From NCBI GenBank assembly GCA_024180945.1, contig JAKSGN010000006.1:1984001-2048000 (forward strand): DNA of 64,000 bases, in the 5' to 3' direction. The notes under the pieces are model-generated. The model was given only the letters and a program-made list of their open reading frames with translations. It was not told the DNA's origin and did not search any database. Position numbers and translations under genes: made by a program. This document shows, in pieces, positions 10,401 to 22,308 of the stretch (the stretch's first letter is position 1; each line of letters starts with the position of its first letter). The stretch is from Macrophomina tecta. Its lineage: Eukaryota > Ascomycota > Dothideomycetes > Botryosphaeriales > Botryosphaeriaceae.

Positions 10401-13400
10401 GAGAGCAAATTTCCGTCTTCTTGGATCTTGGTCAGGATGAGGAATCCATGAAAGATGAGGACCGCCCTGAAGTAATGCCGGTCATTCTTCGCTTGCTCTA
10501 TGGCAAGGTCATCGCACGTGCTGGATCAAGCAGCGGAAAACGTGGTCAAGAATCCAAGCGCAAGGCTGTCTTCATTGCCCTCGAAAAGTTCGGTGAGGAT
10601 GAGATTCGGCAGTTCCTCGACATAGCGCTCGGTCCTCTCTCCGCTCTCTCTTTGATTGAACAGGCCCAAATACGGGAGGAAATGCTTCAGTCCGAACTTA
10701 TGGATTCGAGGAAGCAGTTTGGTCTGTTGAACATGCTCGAAGATATGTTTGACACTCTCGGCACTCAGATGCGCCCCTTCACCGGACAACTCATCAACCC
10801 TATTCTGTACTGTTTGGTAAGGTCGTCAAGAAGTGTCGCAAAAATCTCGCAGGAGGAGCCGAAAGAGAAATCGGGCGTGTCATTACTGAGCTCTATTCGA
10901 CAAGTTGGTTTCCATTGTCTGATCGGACTGTTCCACTATTGCCCCGAGTTCGAGAATTGGGCTGAATATATTTCGACCATTCTCCGTGAACTCGTTGAGC
11001 CACGTCTGGATAATCTTCCCATAGAAACGGCGCAATCAGTTTCTGGCATCTTACGGTTGTTCTCAGCTTGGAGCAAGTACCCCCAAACAGCGTCATTTCT
11101 GGTCAAGTACAAGGATACGCTTTTGGACAAGGCCACCGAATGTCTTGAAGTCGGTTTCGCCAAGGAACAGGTGAAGCTCTTTGTGCTACGCGAAATCTTC
11201 CAAAACCTCATTGCTCTCGCTATGGGGGATGCCATGGACGTCGACCACCCTTCAGCAGACAGCGCTTCGTTTATCAGAGACCATATCCTCAAACCCAAAT
11301 CCGGTTACTTTCTAGATGTCATGGGCCCGCAGATGAAGAAAAGCCCAAGCAAAGAGCTCCTCGACACTGGAATCGAAACCATCTCACGCCTCGCCCCGTT
11401 GGTTGGGGGATCTGTCGATTCCAAATCCATGATTGGTATCTCCGTCTTCCTTTTGGATCAGCCAATCAATAGGGTCAGCCCCGAGACGAAAAGCCATCTC
11501 CTCAACATCCTGCAAAACTTCATACCAAGGTGCGAATTGAGCGCCGAGGATGACCTGACAAAGGAAATCTACCAGACTTGTTGTTCGCTATTCAAATTTT
11601 TTCGGAATACAAGCAGTCGTACCTTACTCTGCAACATTTTGAACGACTTTGCCCGGATTGATGCTGATCTTGCTGAGGTGGCGGGCCTTGTCACTGATCT
11701 CAACGCATTTTCGGAGACTAGACTGGACGAGCCGGATTTTGACCGCCGTTCAAAAGCTTACAACCGGATCAACGAAGAAGCCTACCAGACTTTCAACATC
11801 AAGCAATGGCGGCCCCTCATCTACAACATGCTTTTCTATATCAAAGAGCAGGAAGAGCTTGTGCTTCGCATCAACGCTTCGTACGCTCTGAGGAGATTCA
11901 TTGAAGTTGCTGCGCAAGAAGAGAACCGAGAACAGAAAGCTTTCCAAGATCTCATTACGGCTGCCATCATGCCAGGCATCCGATCTGGTGTGCGGGAGAA
12001 GTCGGAGCTAGTGCGAGTGGAGTACCTTTCTGTGCTGGCTCAGATCGTGAGGTGCTTCCCCTCTTGGTCTGTGGTGAGCGATATGCACGTCCTACTTGTT
12101 GGAGACGATGATGAAGCGTCTTTCTTCAACAACGTGCTACATATCCAGCAGCACCGGCGCCTTCGTGCTCTTCGCCGACTGGCAAATGAAGCCAGGAACA
12201 TTCAAAGCACCAACATCAGCCACATCTTTATTCCCCTGATTGAGCACTTTATCTTCGATCGGGCGGAGGATGATAGCGGCGCTGCAAATCTCGCGGGAGA
12301 ATCGACGAAGACAATAGGTACCCTGGCTCCCTGGTTGGAATGGCCTCAGTATAAAGCTCTTCTACGGCGGTACAGTCGAGGCGAGATGGACAAAACCATC
12401 ATCAGACTCTTGGGCGTCTTCATAGATAGCCTAAGTGCAGCTGCACAAGCTAAAGGGCTTGTTTCCGCACCAAGAATTCCGGCGACCGTCGATTTGACTG
12501 ACGCGGAGATGTCTGATGCAGATGGCGCGGCCAATGTTCCAACGGACCAGTTCGAGTTGGTTGGACTTGCACGAACTATGCCCAGGAAAGAAAGGCTTTC
12601 TTCAGAGTTGACAAACGACTTTATCTCGCCGCTGATTGCATATATCCATCACAAGGACGAGTCAACTGTGAGCCTACGTGTCCCTGTCGCTGTAATCATC
12701 GTCAAGCTGTTGCGTCTTCTGCCGACCGCAGAATTCACGGATCGCCTCCCTTCAGTCTTGATGGATACCTGCGCTATCTTGCGCAGCAAAGACCAGCAAG
12801 CCCGAGACATGACCCGAAAGACCTTGGCGGATATATCTGCGCTGATTGGCCCTGAGTACTTTGGGTTTCTCCTCAAAGCACTGCGCACAGCTCTTCAGCG
12901 TGGTTACCAGCTCCACGTCTTATCCTTCACGGTACACTCAATTCTCGTATCAATGACGCCGACCTTCAAGCCGGGAGAACTCGACTACTGCTTGAATGAT
13001 ATCGTCTCCGTCATCATGGATGACATCTTCGGTGTCACGGGCCAGGAGAAAGATGCTGAAGAGTATATTAGCAAGATGAAAGAGGTCAAAAGTAGTAAGA
13101 GTTTTGACTCGATGGAGCTAATTGCCAAGACGACGACAATCAAGCACTTCATCGATCTAGTTGAGCCCATCAGAACGCTGCTGCTCGAGAAATTGGACGT
13201 CAAGACGGTCAAGAAAATTGATGAGCTTCTTCGTCGCATGGGGTTAGGCATCATGCATAATGAAGCTATCCATGACCGTGAGGTCTTGGTGTTTTGCTAC
13301 CAGCTTATCCAAGAAGTATACAAGGCCAACGCCGATTCAAGCAGAAGCAGAGAGGATGAAGATCCTCGGACCCGGCGATACCTGATCAACATGAAGGCGG

Positions 13401-15475
13401 CGCACAAGATGTCGAACCGGGCTGCCACAAGTTCCCACATCCACAAGCTGATACGGTTCTCTCTGGACGTGATGCGGTCTGTCCTCTCCAAACACGAAGA
13501 ACTTAAGACCCCTGCGAATATCGCAGGCTTCATGCCTATAATCGGGGATGCCATGGTGTCAGGACAGGAAGAGATTCAGATGTCTGCAATACGACTCCTG
13601 AGCTCGATCATCAAGGTGCCTCTTGAGCAGATTGACAAGGACGCCGCAGTCTACGTCTCCGAAGCTGTCCGTATCATCAGAGGCGAAAAAGATACCAACA
13701 CAGAGCTCGCTCAAGCTTCTCTGAAACTCATATCAGCAGTTTTGCGTGAATGTCGCAACACTACCGTCAAGGAGAAGGACATTGCCTACCTGTTGAAGCG
13801 AGCCAAGGACGACCTGGAAGAACCGGACCGACAAGGCGTGACATTCAATTTCCTCAAGGCCGTCTTGGGACGCAAAATCATCATCACGGAAGTCTACGAG
13901 ATCTTAGATGCCGTGGCCTCTGTGATGGTCACCAACCAAACTCGGATGGCCCGCGACCTTTCTCGTGGGGTCTACTTCCAATTCCTCATGGACTACCCAC
14001 AGAGCAAGGAGCGCCTGTCAAAGCAAATCGCTTTCCTTACCAAGAATTTGGACTACAAGTACAAGGAAGGTCGTCAGTCGGTCATGGAGGCATTGCATCT
14101 GCTGTTGAGCAAGGTTGGGGACGAACTCGTCCAAGACATTGCCGACAACGTCTTCGCCCCGCTCGTGCTCCGTCTCGTCAATGACGAAGACAAGGACTGC
14201 AGAGAGATGGCAGGCCTTCTGCTCAAGAAAGTCTTTGAGAGGGCAGACAGTGAGCGTACGAAGAAGTTCGTTAACATAATGAAGACATGGCTGGAGCAGG
14301 AAGAACAGATGCTCAAGCGCCGTCTCTCCATTCAATGCTTCACTCTCTACCTAGAGGTGAATGATGGCCAGACTAAGGAGACTAATTACGTTTTGCGTCA
14401 ACTCCCCGACCTCATCAACGAAGCGCGGGAGCAGCAGAACGAAGGCGACTGGGAGCTTATTTACTACTCGCTGCAAGCCTTTGCCAAGCTCTGCAAGCTC
14501 TCTCCCACGACAACATTCGCGTCCAGCTCACACAATTTCTGGATGACCGTTCGCTCCTGCCTCACGTTTCCACATGCGTGGGTCAAACTCTCAGCCGCAC
14601 GCCTTGTCGGCCTTTACTTTGCCGACTTCGCCAGCCACAACGCGTCCGAGGGATATGCCGGTGTTCCCCTCACCGGTTCGGGCGGCCTGCAGCTCGCCGC
14701 TGACGACATGCTCGACCTGACGAGCGCCAGCCTAAGAATCCTCCGCGTGCCAGGCGTGGGCGAGGAGCTCGCAACGCAGGCGGTACGCAATCTCGTTTTC
14801 CTGGGCCGATGCTTCGCCGTCAACGGGCTGCACTGGAAGATGCGCAGCGCTGCCGAGGAAGGCGTCCTCAAGGAAGCCGCCGAGGAGGAGAGCGACGACG
14901 AGAGCCCGTCATCAGACTCCGAGGTTGAGGGCGACGAGGCTACCGCCGCCGCCACCGATAAGCAAACCAGGATAACGGCACTGCATTACCTCCTCACCCG
15001 TCTCTCCCTCATCCTGCGCCGCGAGCCCGCGACCACACGCGCACCGGCCTTGTACCCGAAGACGGCCGCCATGACGCTTCTGGCCGCCCTGTGCAATGCC
15101 CTCCCTGCGCCCGCGCTCGAGCCGTCCCTGCCAACCATCTTGCTACCGCTGCACAACCTCACCGACCCATCAATCCCGGCGCCGCAGAGCCTCGACGAGC
15201 AGTTCAACGAGGCGCAGAAGGGACTGAGCAACACAGCTGCAGAGGTGATGGGGCTGTTGCAGAAAAAGCTGGGCACGAGCGAGTACGTCAAGGTACTGGG
15301 GAAAGTGAGGGAAGGGGTCAAGGAAAGAAGGGAGGGCAGGAGAGTGAAGAGGGCCTTGGAGAGGGTGGCGGAGCCCGAGAGAGCGGAGAGAGTCAAGAGG
15401 AGGAAGAGAGAGAGGGGCAAGGAGAGGAAGAAGGAAAAGGGGCACGAAGCGCGGGGGAGGAGGAGGGGTTGGTGA
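7453..15475 (+). CDS. UTP20: U3 snoRNP / SSU processome protein Utp20
   Basis: Two exons: 7453-8828 and 8884-15475, with a 55-nt intron (GTAGGC...TTTGCAG). The join reads HFKR-FIMSRWKEEE and gives about 2655 aa, close to the yeast protein (about 2490). Utp20 (human DRIM) is a giant HEAT-repeat scaffold of the 90S pre-ribosome needed for 18S rRNA maturation in the nucleolus. The start has a Lys-rich nuclear signal (AKRKKTDKVSKPKK), followed by HFESFSQRIAKLNID typical of the family. Helical repeats fill the length. An acidic patch (EEESDDESPSSDSE) lies near residue 2465, and the tail is a dense Lys/Arg block (VKRRKRERGKERKKEKG). ATG at 7453 has a good context (CAACCATGG). I see no frameshift. 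Confidence 0.95.
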
Positions 15476-16722
15476 GGTGCTGGTGCTGGTGCTGGTAGTG
15501 GATGGGCGGTTGGTCGGTGGTTGGTGGTTCAAGAGCGATGGCGTGGTGGATAGGTCACCGCCAGTGCTCTTGGGGGCGAGACTCTATTGGTCTGATTAGG
15601 AAACGGGCGGGGTCTTTTGCTGTCTCCGTTGCTGGGCATGTGAAAGTGTGGAGGGTTTCCGGGGTAAATGATGTTCAGCATGGGGTGGCGTTTTCCTTTT
15701 CCTTTTTTTTTTCGTTTTGAAGAGAAAGCCAATGAGAGGGCTGGGAGTACATATCGGACAAAAGTGATTGATTTTCTTAGCATGTGAATATACTTTTCTA
15801 ATATCTTAGACAGTCGAAGATTCGGCATTCGCGAAACATGTGGAATCAGATGCTATTGCGGGCACGCCGGCGTCGCTTTCGTGCTTCCGACGGCCTCCTA
15901 TCCAATTACGAATTGCAAAGGGCTCAGTCGGCAAGAGGAGAGGATCAGAACACGGGGCGCGACGCGCGTTCCGGTGTAGTATGGTTTCTGCGTATACCAT
16001 ATACTTAACTGCCGTGAAACTAAGCGTAAACTCTGCGCATCCTTCTCTTCCCAGTTCCCTCGGCTTCGAGCGGTTTCTTATGCCTTTTAGCTCGAGGTCT
16101 TTTTCAGCTCCGGATCTAGATTGAGATAAAGTTATCACTTAGCACGAAAAGCATGTGTGGTTCATGCAAGCTAAAAAAGCAAGGCTACGGCTCAGCCGTT
16201 GGTCACGGCAAAAGAAAAGAGTCATGATTAGATCATGCCGGTGCATCCTTCCTGTTGATCCCATCCCACCTGCGAACTAACTTTTGGCGCATTGGCTTTT
16301 GTTTGGTTGTTTATCCTTCAGCCGCGCAAAGTCTACACAGCGGCCGGGTTTCCCGCCCTCCTCCATCTTTGTCGCCCTGTTCTCTGTTCGGGTGGATGCG
16401 CGTTCGTTCCTGTGCCTTCGCTGTCCCACTGTGAGCTGTCCCCCGCCCTTTCCAGGCAGGTTTAAGCTTACATGCAACCAAGACGCATCGTCACGACATT
16501 CCTGAGACGGCCGCTCGTGACGAAGCAGCGGGTAAAGTTAACAAGGAGCGACAAAAAAGAAAAACATGCTTTGATTTTTTTTTTTTGGGGGGGGGGTAAC
16601 CGACAGCACCGCCACCATGGCGATAAAACACCGACCCACAAACACGCAACAAAAAGCTCGAAGCAAGAGAGAGGCAGAAGCAAAAAAAAAAAAAAAAAAA
16701 GCCGGGCCCCGCTGAAAGCACT

Positions 16723-16744
16723 CGCGCCGCGCCGCGCCGCGCCG
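16723..16744. repeat. GCGCC pentanucleotide microsatellite
   Basis: About four tandem GCGCC units sit directly downstream of an 18-nt A-run. Confidence 0.8.
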
Positions 16745-17555
16745 TACGCACGGCGCTTAGCGTCCCTCTCGCATCATCATCGTCATTCCAAGGCCTGCCG
16801 CATGACCAGCACACAGACCTTTCTTTCCTGTCGTTCGTTGCCATGCAAACGCATCGTGCTTCTCTTCCTGTCGCCAACTTGTCGTGCAGGAGCAGGCGAG
16901 CTAGCCAGGCTAGTGAAGCTCCGTATCAATGATGGTGGTGGGGTGGCATCGGATCATGCTGCCGGAATTCTTACCACAGCCGTGGGAAGGAAGAGAAGAA
17001 GAAGCAGAAGATTCGTGCGGCAGCAACGACTTTAGGTCCCATCAATGCGGAGAGAGCGATGTATCAATGCTGGAGGAAAAGAGAGAAAAGGCGCCCTGCT
17101 CTGTCATGCACCGGTCCGTCGGGTGCCGAGTCCCTTGTAGCCTTCACATTTCTCGCCGTATTTTTTCGCTTGTTGTTTTGTTATGGATTGCTCAGCGGGT
17201 GTGGCGGCGCAGGCCGGATTTCCCCCCCCCTTCCCTTGCTTGACTCGTCTGTTGTGTTTTCGGTTGTCCTGCTGCACGGCCTCCAAGGGGCATCGGAGTA
17301 TGTAGGCAGTGGTGATGGGCGAAGAATAATGGGGGGAGCGGGGCGGACCCCAAGTATCAAGCATGAACCACCACACAGCCACCATCCACCCGCCCAGGCA
17401 GCAAAGGGCAGGCAACAAATGCAAGTCGTCGGCACCCTGCCTGTCTCACTATCTCCGTTAGCCGTCCGTTCACGCACGCTACGCACGCACGCATATGCAG
17501 GTCTGCGCGTAAACAGGAACGGGCGGATCTGCGCCAAGGGCGAGAAAGGCCTGCA

Positions 17556-17581
17556 GTGGCCGTGGCCGTGGCCGTGGCCGT
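17556..17581. repeat. GTGGCC hexanucleotide repeat
   Basis: Four perfect tandem units plus two extra bases, in non-coding sequence. Confidence 0.85.
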
Positions 17582-18826
17582 TGCTGTGACCCTCGCCCCA
17601 ATGCTGCGAGGGGTGACGAGAACGGAGAGAAAGCAACAACGCGATCTCTCCTCTCCCCCCGCCCTCCTCACACCGGGATTCGATCCCAAGAAACAATGGG
17701 CTCCGTCTCCACTCCACGGCTCGTGATGGGGAAGAGGAGGACAGACAGACGGACAGACAGCCTCACTTTTTGCCTGCCTCAGACACACCGACAGAAGAGA
17801 AAGGCCGAGTTCCACAAACAAGCGCTCGTAGCGAAAAGACGAACGACAACAGCAAACGCATCACGAGGCCATGGTGTTGTCGCTCGGTCGGTTGCGAATG
17901 AGAGAAGAAAGGTGGAGTCACTTTAGACGCCCGGCTCCACTAAAAAAAAGCACAGCAATCAACAGGCCGAACTGTGTCTGTGTGAGAGCGAGCGCGCGGA
18001 TCCTACCATCATCATCCCTCCTCATCCATCATTTCTCCTCCTTCACCGACTATGTGATGAAAGAGGGCATTCACACGCACACGGACAGCGAAAATTCATC
18101 ATCAGCGATCATGATCTTCAAGACATTTGTGTCTCCACTCTGATTCTCTCTCTCTTTCTCTTTGTTTACAAACACTTCGACAATACAGACACCATCTATT
18201 TGAGAGAACATCAAGAAATTAATTAGGAAATAAAAATGCATTCTTTTTTCTTTGGGAAAAAAAAATTGAAAAAAAAGAGAGAGATGGCCCTCTTCTGCAA
18301 GCAAACAGCCAATATTCATGCCATTCGACGATCGGAAGGCTGTATGCCAGACGAGGCCGCCGGAGCCGCACAGATGCGTAGTAGCAAAAGCCACGCACCG
18401 GCATTCCCCGAAAAAGCCCGGAAGGATGAGCGGCTACCTCCTCGTCTGGCGTCTGCGTGTTTTCCGATTGAACCGCTAGCACGGGTAAGTGGGCAAAATG
18501 ATGATGAACGCGGTGTGGCGATCTTACACGCACGCACACACATACTATCCCCACATCAACCGGACGCGCAAGGAACCAAAAGCAGGCGGATGTAGCCGAA
18601 ACGGATACCCGTGACAAAAGAAAAGTAAAGTTCCCGGGCTTGATCATGAGAATATGGGGCGCGAAGAGGAGATGCGGGAAGGCATGTGTTCGTTGGCTCT
18701 GTTTTGGAGAGATGAGGGGCAAAGTGGGCGCGTCGTACGTCGATCAAAGCAAGCATACAGGCACCACAACCGCACAGGAGAAGCCATTCGCCATCATTAG
18801 AGTGATCATCATCGTCAACATCATCG

Positions 18827-18873
18827 TCTTCTTCTTCTTCTTCTTCTTCTTCTTCTTCTTCTTCTTCTTCTTC
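18827..18873. repeat. (TCT)n microsatellite
   Basis: About 15 uninterrupted trinucleotide units. On the minus strand it reads as poly-Glu, but no gene supports that. Confidence 0.9.
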
Positions 18874-19977
18874 AACCTCATCCTCGGCGGGCCACAGCGA
18901 CATCATTCGCGGGTCCATTCGCGGGTTCCGTGTCATGTCCCGAACGAATTATGCGCTTCCCACACAGTACCTGACACACGCGGGTGCTGTGCACTGCGCT
19001 ACGTCTCAAAGGTATCAAGTTCACATTCCATTGCTTATCGAGGAGATACATCAAAGGAGCTATATTGAGAAGGTTTAAAGGGGAAAGATGAGAAATCGCA
19101 GACGAGTCAAGAAAGAGGAGGTAACGAATAGAAAAAATATGTTGGTGAAGATTTGTATACGAAGTAGATTTCAATGGCAACTCTCAAATGACCAACTCAA
19201 AAACCCAAGCTCCGAGGAGATTGAAAGCGAAAGAGACCGCAGAGAAATCCAGATCGCTAACCGCCAAATCGCCGACATTAAAACCGCCCGTTTGAAAGAA
19301 GAATTCTCATCGTAGTAGGAACGCCCAGGCTCAAGTGGGCGCGCTGTGTCGTGTTAAGCGGAGAGTTGTAATGGCGAGCAATTTGGAGTCACGCAAACAA
19401 GGGAAGAAGATACGAAGGGTAAATGAAAGAGCGCGCAATCAAAGTAAACAGCGCGGACCAATGGAAATACCAGGAGCGAACGGCGGAAGGTCCCAAAACG
19501 AAAACCATATATGAAGGCCAGATCAACGAAGTAAAAAAGACAAAACACACCAGGATGCAATCATCCACTCGGTATGAAAACCCTTGCTGAAACCAGCGAA
19601 CTGTGGATAACACACTTGCCGCCTAGATGCAGCACTGTGGAACGAAAATCCCAATAAGAAAGTGCAACCATAGGAAACGCATGCTGGTAGCCGATAGAGC
19701 GGAAGCAGCACAAAATCACAAGAGACGCAGCAAAAATCATGAAAGACATTCGACAAAGCCATCCTCTCTCATGGGTATCACATTGCGCACCAATGATGGA
19801 TTTCTTCGTCGTCTCGTAATAGGAGAAAAATCATGGAATGATACGTTTCGTTACGTCATGGCGGATCGTGAGTTTCGGCGGACGTTCTTTCGAAGGTGTG
19901 GGAGTCGGAGATGCTGGCGAGAAAAAATTCGGATCCGGAACCCAGACGAGGGGTAGTTTGGGGGTTGTGTGGAGAAT

Positions 19978-22308
19978 TCAGGCTCGATTGGCCGACCGTT
20001 CACCCGTAGCGACAGCCACAAGGGCTTCAAGTCTTCTCATGTCACTAGGCGCATTAGGGCCTTGTTGATGTCCGGCGAAAGCTGTAGCGGGCTGGCCATG
20101 CGCATAGGGAGGCTGGGTACCGAAGTGGTATCCTGGATGCGTAGGAGGTCGCTCATTAGCAGGAGCCGGTGCTTGTGGAAACGTGAACTTCGCCGGATCT
20201 TCCATGTGCATACTGGACGGCCGCTCCTCGACGTTCCCATTGTTTTGTACAATGACAGGGTAATACTCTCCAAGGGACGAGGTCGACGGCGTGGGTACGC
20301 CTTCGCTGCTACTTGAATCTTCTGGCGAAGTCCTCTGATTCCTGTAGGCGTGTTGTTGCGCCTGGTGCTGCTGCTGTTGCTGCTGCTGAGGGGCGCCCTG
20401 TATGGGGCCCATATACCAAGCTTGCCGTTTGTTCTTACGAGGAGTGGTCGGTTGCTGCGTTTGTTCTTGGGAACTTTGACTTGACTCTCCGCCCGTTGAA
20501 GGCCGGCTCATATGGGTCAGCGGGGGTGGAGGAGCAGCTCGATTCGCGGAAAAGGACGGATGTGGAGCCGTTGTCGGTCTCTGCGATTGACTGGGCTCTC
20601 TGTGGCTTCCAAAATTGAACCACGAGGTGGTTTCCCGTGGCGGCGTTGAGTTTGTGATGTCGAGCTTATGGATTCCGCGCTGGAGCGAAAGGTCGAGAGA
20701 GCTGTGATGATGGTGGTGGGACCTGTGCTCACGGACGTTCGGCGTCGAGGGTTCCATGGCTGCCGGTCGGCTCGGATGGTCAACTTGCATCGGGCTCGAA
20801 GAACGTTGCGTACCCAACGACGGAGGCGGAGGTGCGTGGTCGAACGACTCTATTCCGGGAAGACGAGTGACTTGTGTTGACGCGGGCTGGTTGGCAGCAG
20901 GCTGAGACGAAAAGGATGGCTGCGGGGCATCTGGAGTTTGGTAGTAGCTCAATCCGCTGGTTGCCGGTCTGGGAGTCAGGGCAGAGTATGTTCCAGGGTG
21001 CCATGTCCTCCTCCTCCAATCAGCGTCAGAGCTTACAGATTCACGCCGGGAGTCCGTTGAGAACGTCGACCCCGTTGGGCTGTTGAAGCTTCCAGTGTTA
21101 GAGTAATTCGATGGCGTGGAGGAAGTCAGCGGGCTGATGTAAGGAGGCGGGTAGTTCGTGCCGGGAGGTCCCTGGAACGGGTTTCCAGTGGCCGACGGGA
21201 CGGACAGTCGACGCCCAGGGACATGTCCGGCCCACGTAACTGGCCTTTGGGCAGTCGTGACGGGAGAATCGACGCCGGACGGGTATCTTGGACCTGGACT
21301 GCCTGTTGCTGGTGAAAAAGTTGCTGATGTTGGCGTACTGAATCCACTCGGTGATTGGCTGTCTAGGGTTGAATACTGACCACCAGGATTGTATGTGTCT
21401 AGCGTCAGCCGCGCCCTCGCAGCTCCGTCGCCAGCCATGGCCAACGGAGCGGGCCGCCGTCGAGAATCATCTCGATCGCTTGTATTAGAACCGGTCGAAG
21501 CAATACTTGAAGCCGACAGATTCCGGCTATGTCCCCTACTATGAGCCCCGGTGCTACTCATAGTCGAAGCACGGGAGCGGCTATTGGGCGGGCGGACGCG
21601 GTCTGTCCGGATTTGTCGCTGGAATCTCGTGCCGGTTGCCGCCAAGGAATCCCCGGGGATGTCCTCGTTTACGTGGACAGTCTGGGCATGCTGACGAAGA
21701 TTATCCAAACGCGAGAACCTGCGGTTGCAGTGGCACTGGAAGGGTCGTTCGCCAGTGTGTTTTCTGAAACTCTATCAGTGGCGCCCGGCTAAGGGTGGTA
21801 CTTGTGCGACTGACCTAATGTGCCTGGCCAGATGCTCGCTTCTGGTAAAACTCAGCTGGCAAGGAGGGAAGTCAGTGCAGAAAAAGCGCTGGCCCTTCTT
21901 CTTCTTCGCCGGCCGACTGTCACTGTTGACGCTCTCATTCTCAGAGGCGGCATGGCCATCCTCGTCATCCATCACAACATCCTTGTTGTCGGCGGAGCGG
22001 GGGGAGTGGTCCGAGTTGCCGCGACGCAGGGTGTTGTTGCGTTGCTGCTTCTTGGAGTCCGGGGCGGCAGCCGAGGGGTCTGAGGGCAAGGGACGCTGTC
22101 CGGCCAATCCGCCAAAGCTGTCTCGGGTGGGGGTCTTCGCAGACTGGTCGTCGAGTTGCCGCTGGTCGTGAGGATGATGGTGGAGATGCTGATCGGCTCC
22201 GAAGAGTTTGTTCGGGCGCGGTGTGGTGGGGGTGGTCTCCTCACCCGAGTGGCCGGGCGGCGGCTCCGGGACGGTCAAGGTGGTGTTGACGGCGCGAAAG
22301 CCAGACAT
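19978..22308 (-). CDS. C2H2 zinc-finger transcription factor
   Basis: Two exons: 22308-21815 and 21763-19978, with a 51-nt intron (GTCAGT...TTTCAG) falling exactly between the two fingers. The join reads [20 protein letters not shown]. The product is 759 aa. Finger 1 (about 143-167) is C-x5-C-x12-H-x3-H. Finger 2 has an unusual C-x1-C pair (CHC) and H-x4-H. A KKKKGQR patch precedes the fingers. The segment after them (ETVHVN-like, then [21 protein letters not shown]) is highly conserved in filamentous fungi. The rest is a Ser/Pro-rich low-complexity tail with a poly-Gln run near residue 620. The pattern is that of Usv1/Rgm1-like stress or morphogenesis regulators, but I cannot name the orthologue. 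An in-frame ATG at 22392 is an alternative start. Confidence 0.85.

Larger units (their letters stand above)
15476..19977. other. 4.5-kb gene-poor, simple-repeat-rich interval between convergent genes
   Basis: No conserved domain was found on either strand. Open frames here (for example plus 16472-17035 and minus 17181-17717) are built from homopolymers and short repeats, and I reject them. The interval has A, T and G runs (about 16573-16597 and 16682-16700) and a run of GCGCC (16723-16744). It also holds GTGGCC hexamers (17556-17581), a (TCT)n tract (18827-18873) and an ACAG run near 17740. Since both neighbours end into it, part may be a very long 3' UTR or a non-coding transcript. Confidence 0.6.

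Noticed and set aside
16472..17035. 187-codon plus-strand frame
   Set aside because: Built across T/G, A and GCGCC runs; composition follows the repeats, not a protein.
17673..17690. tRNA-like T-arm (GGGATTCGATCCC)
   Set aside because: The 60 bases upstream are pyrimidine-rich and cannot form the other three arms.
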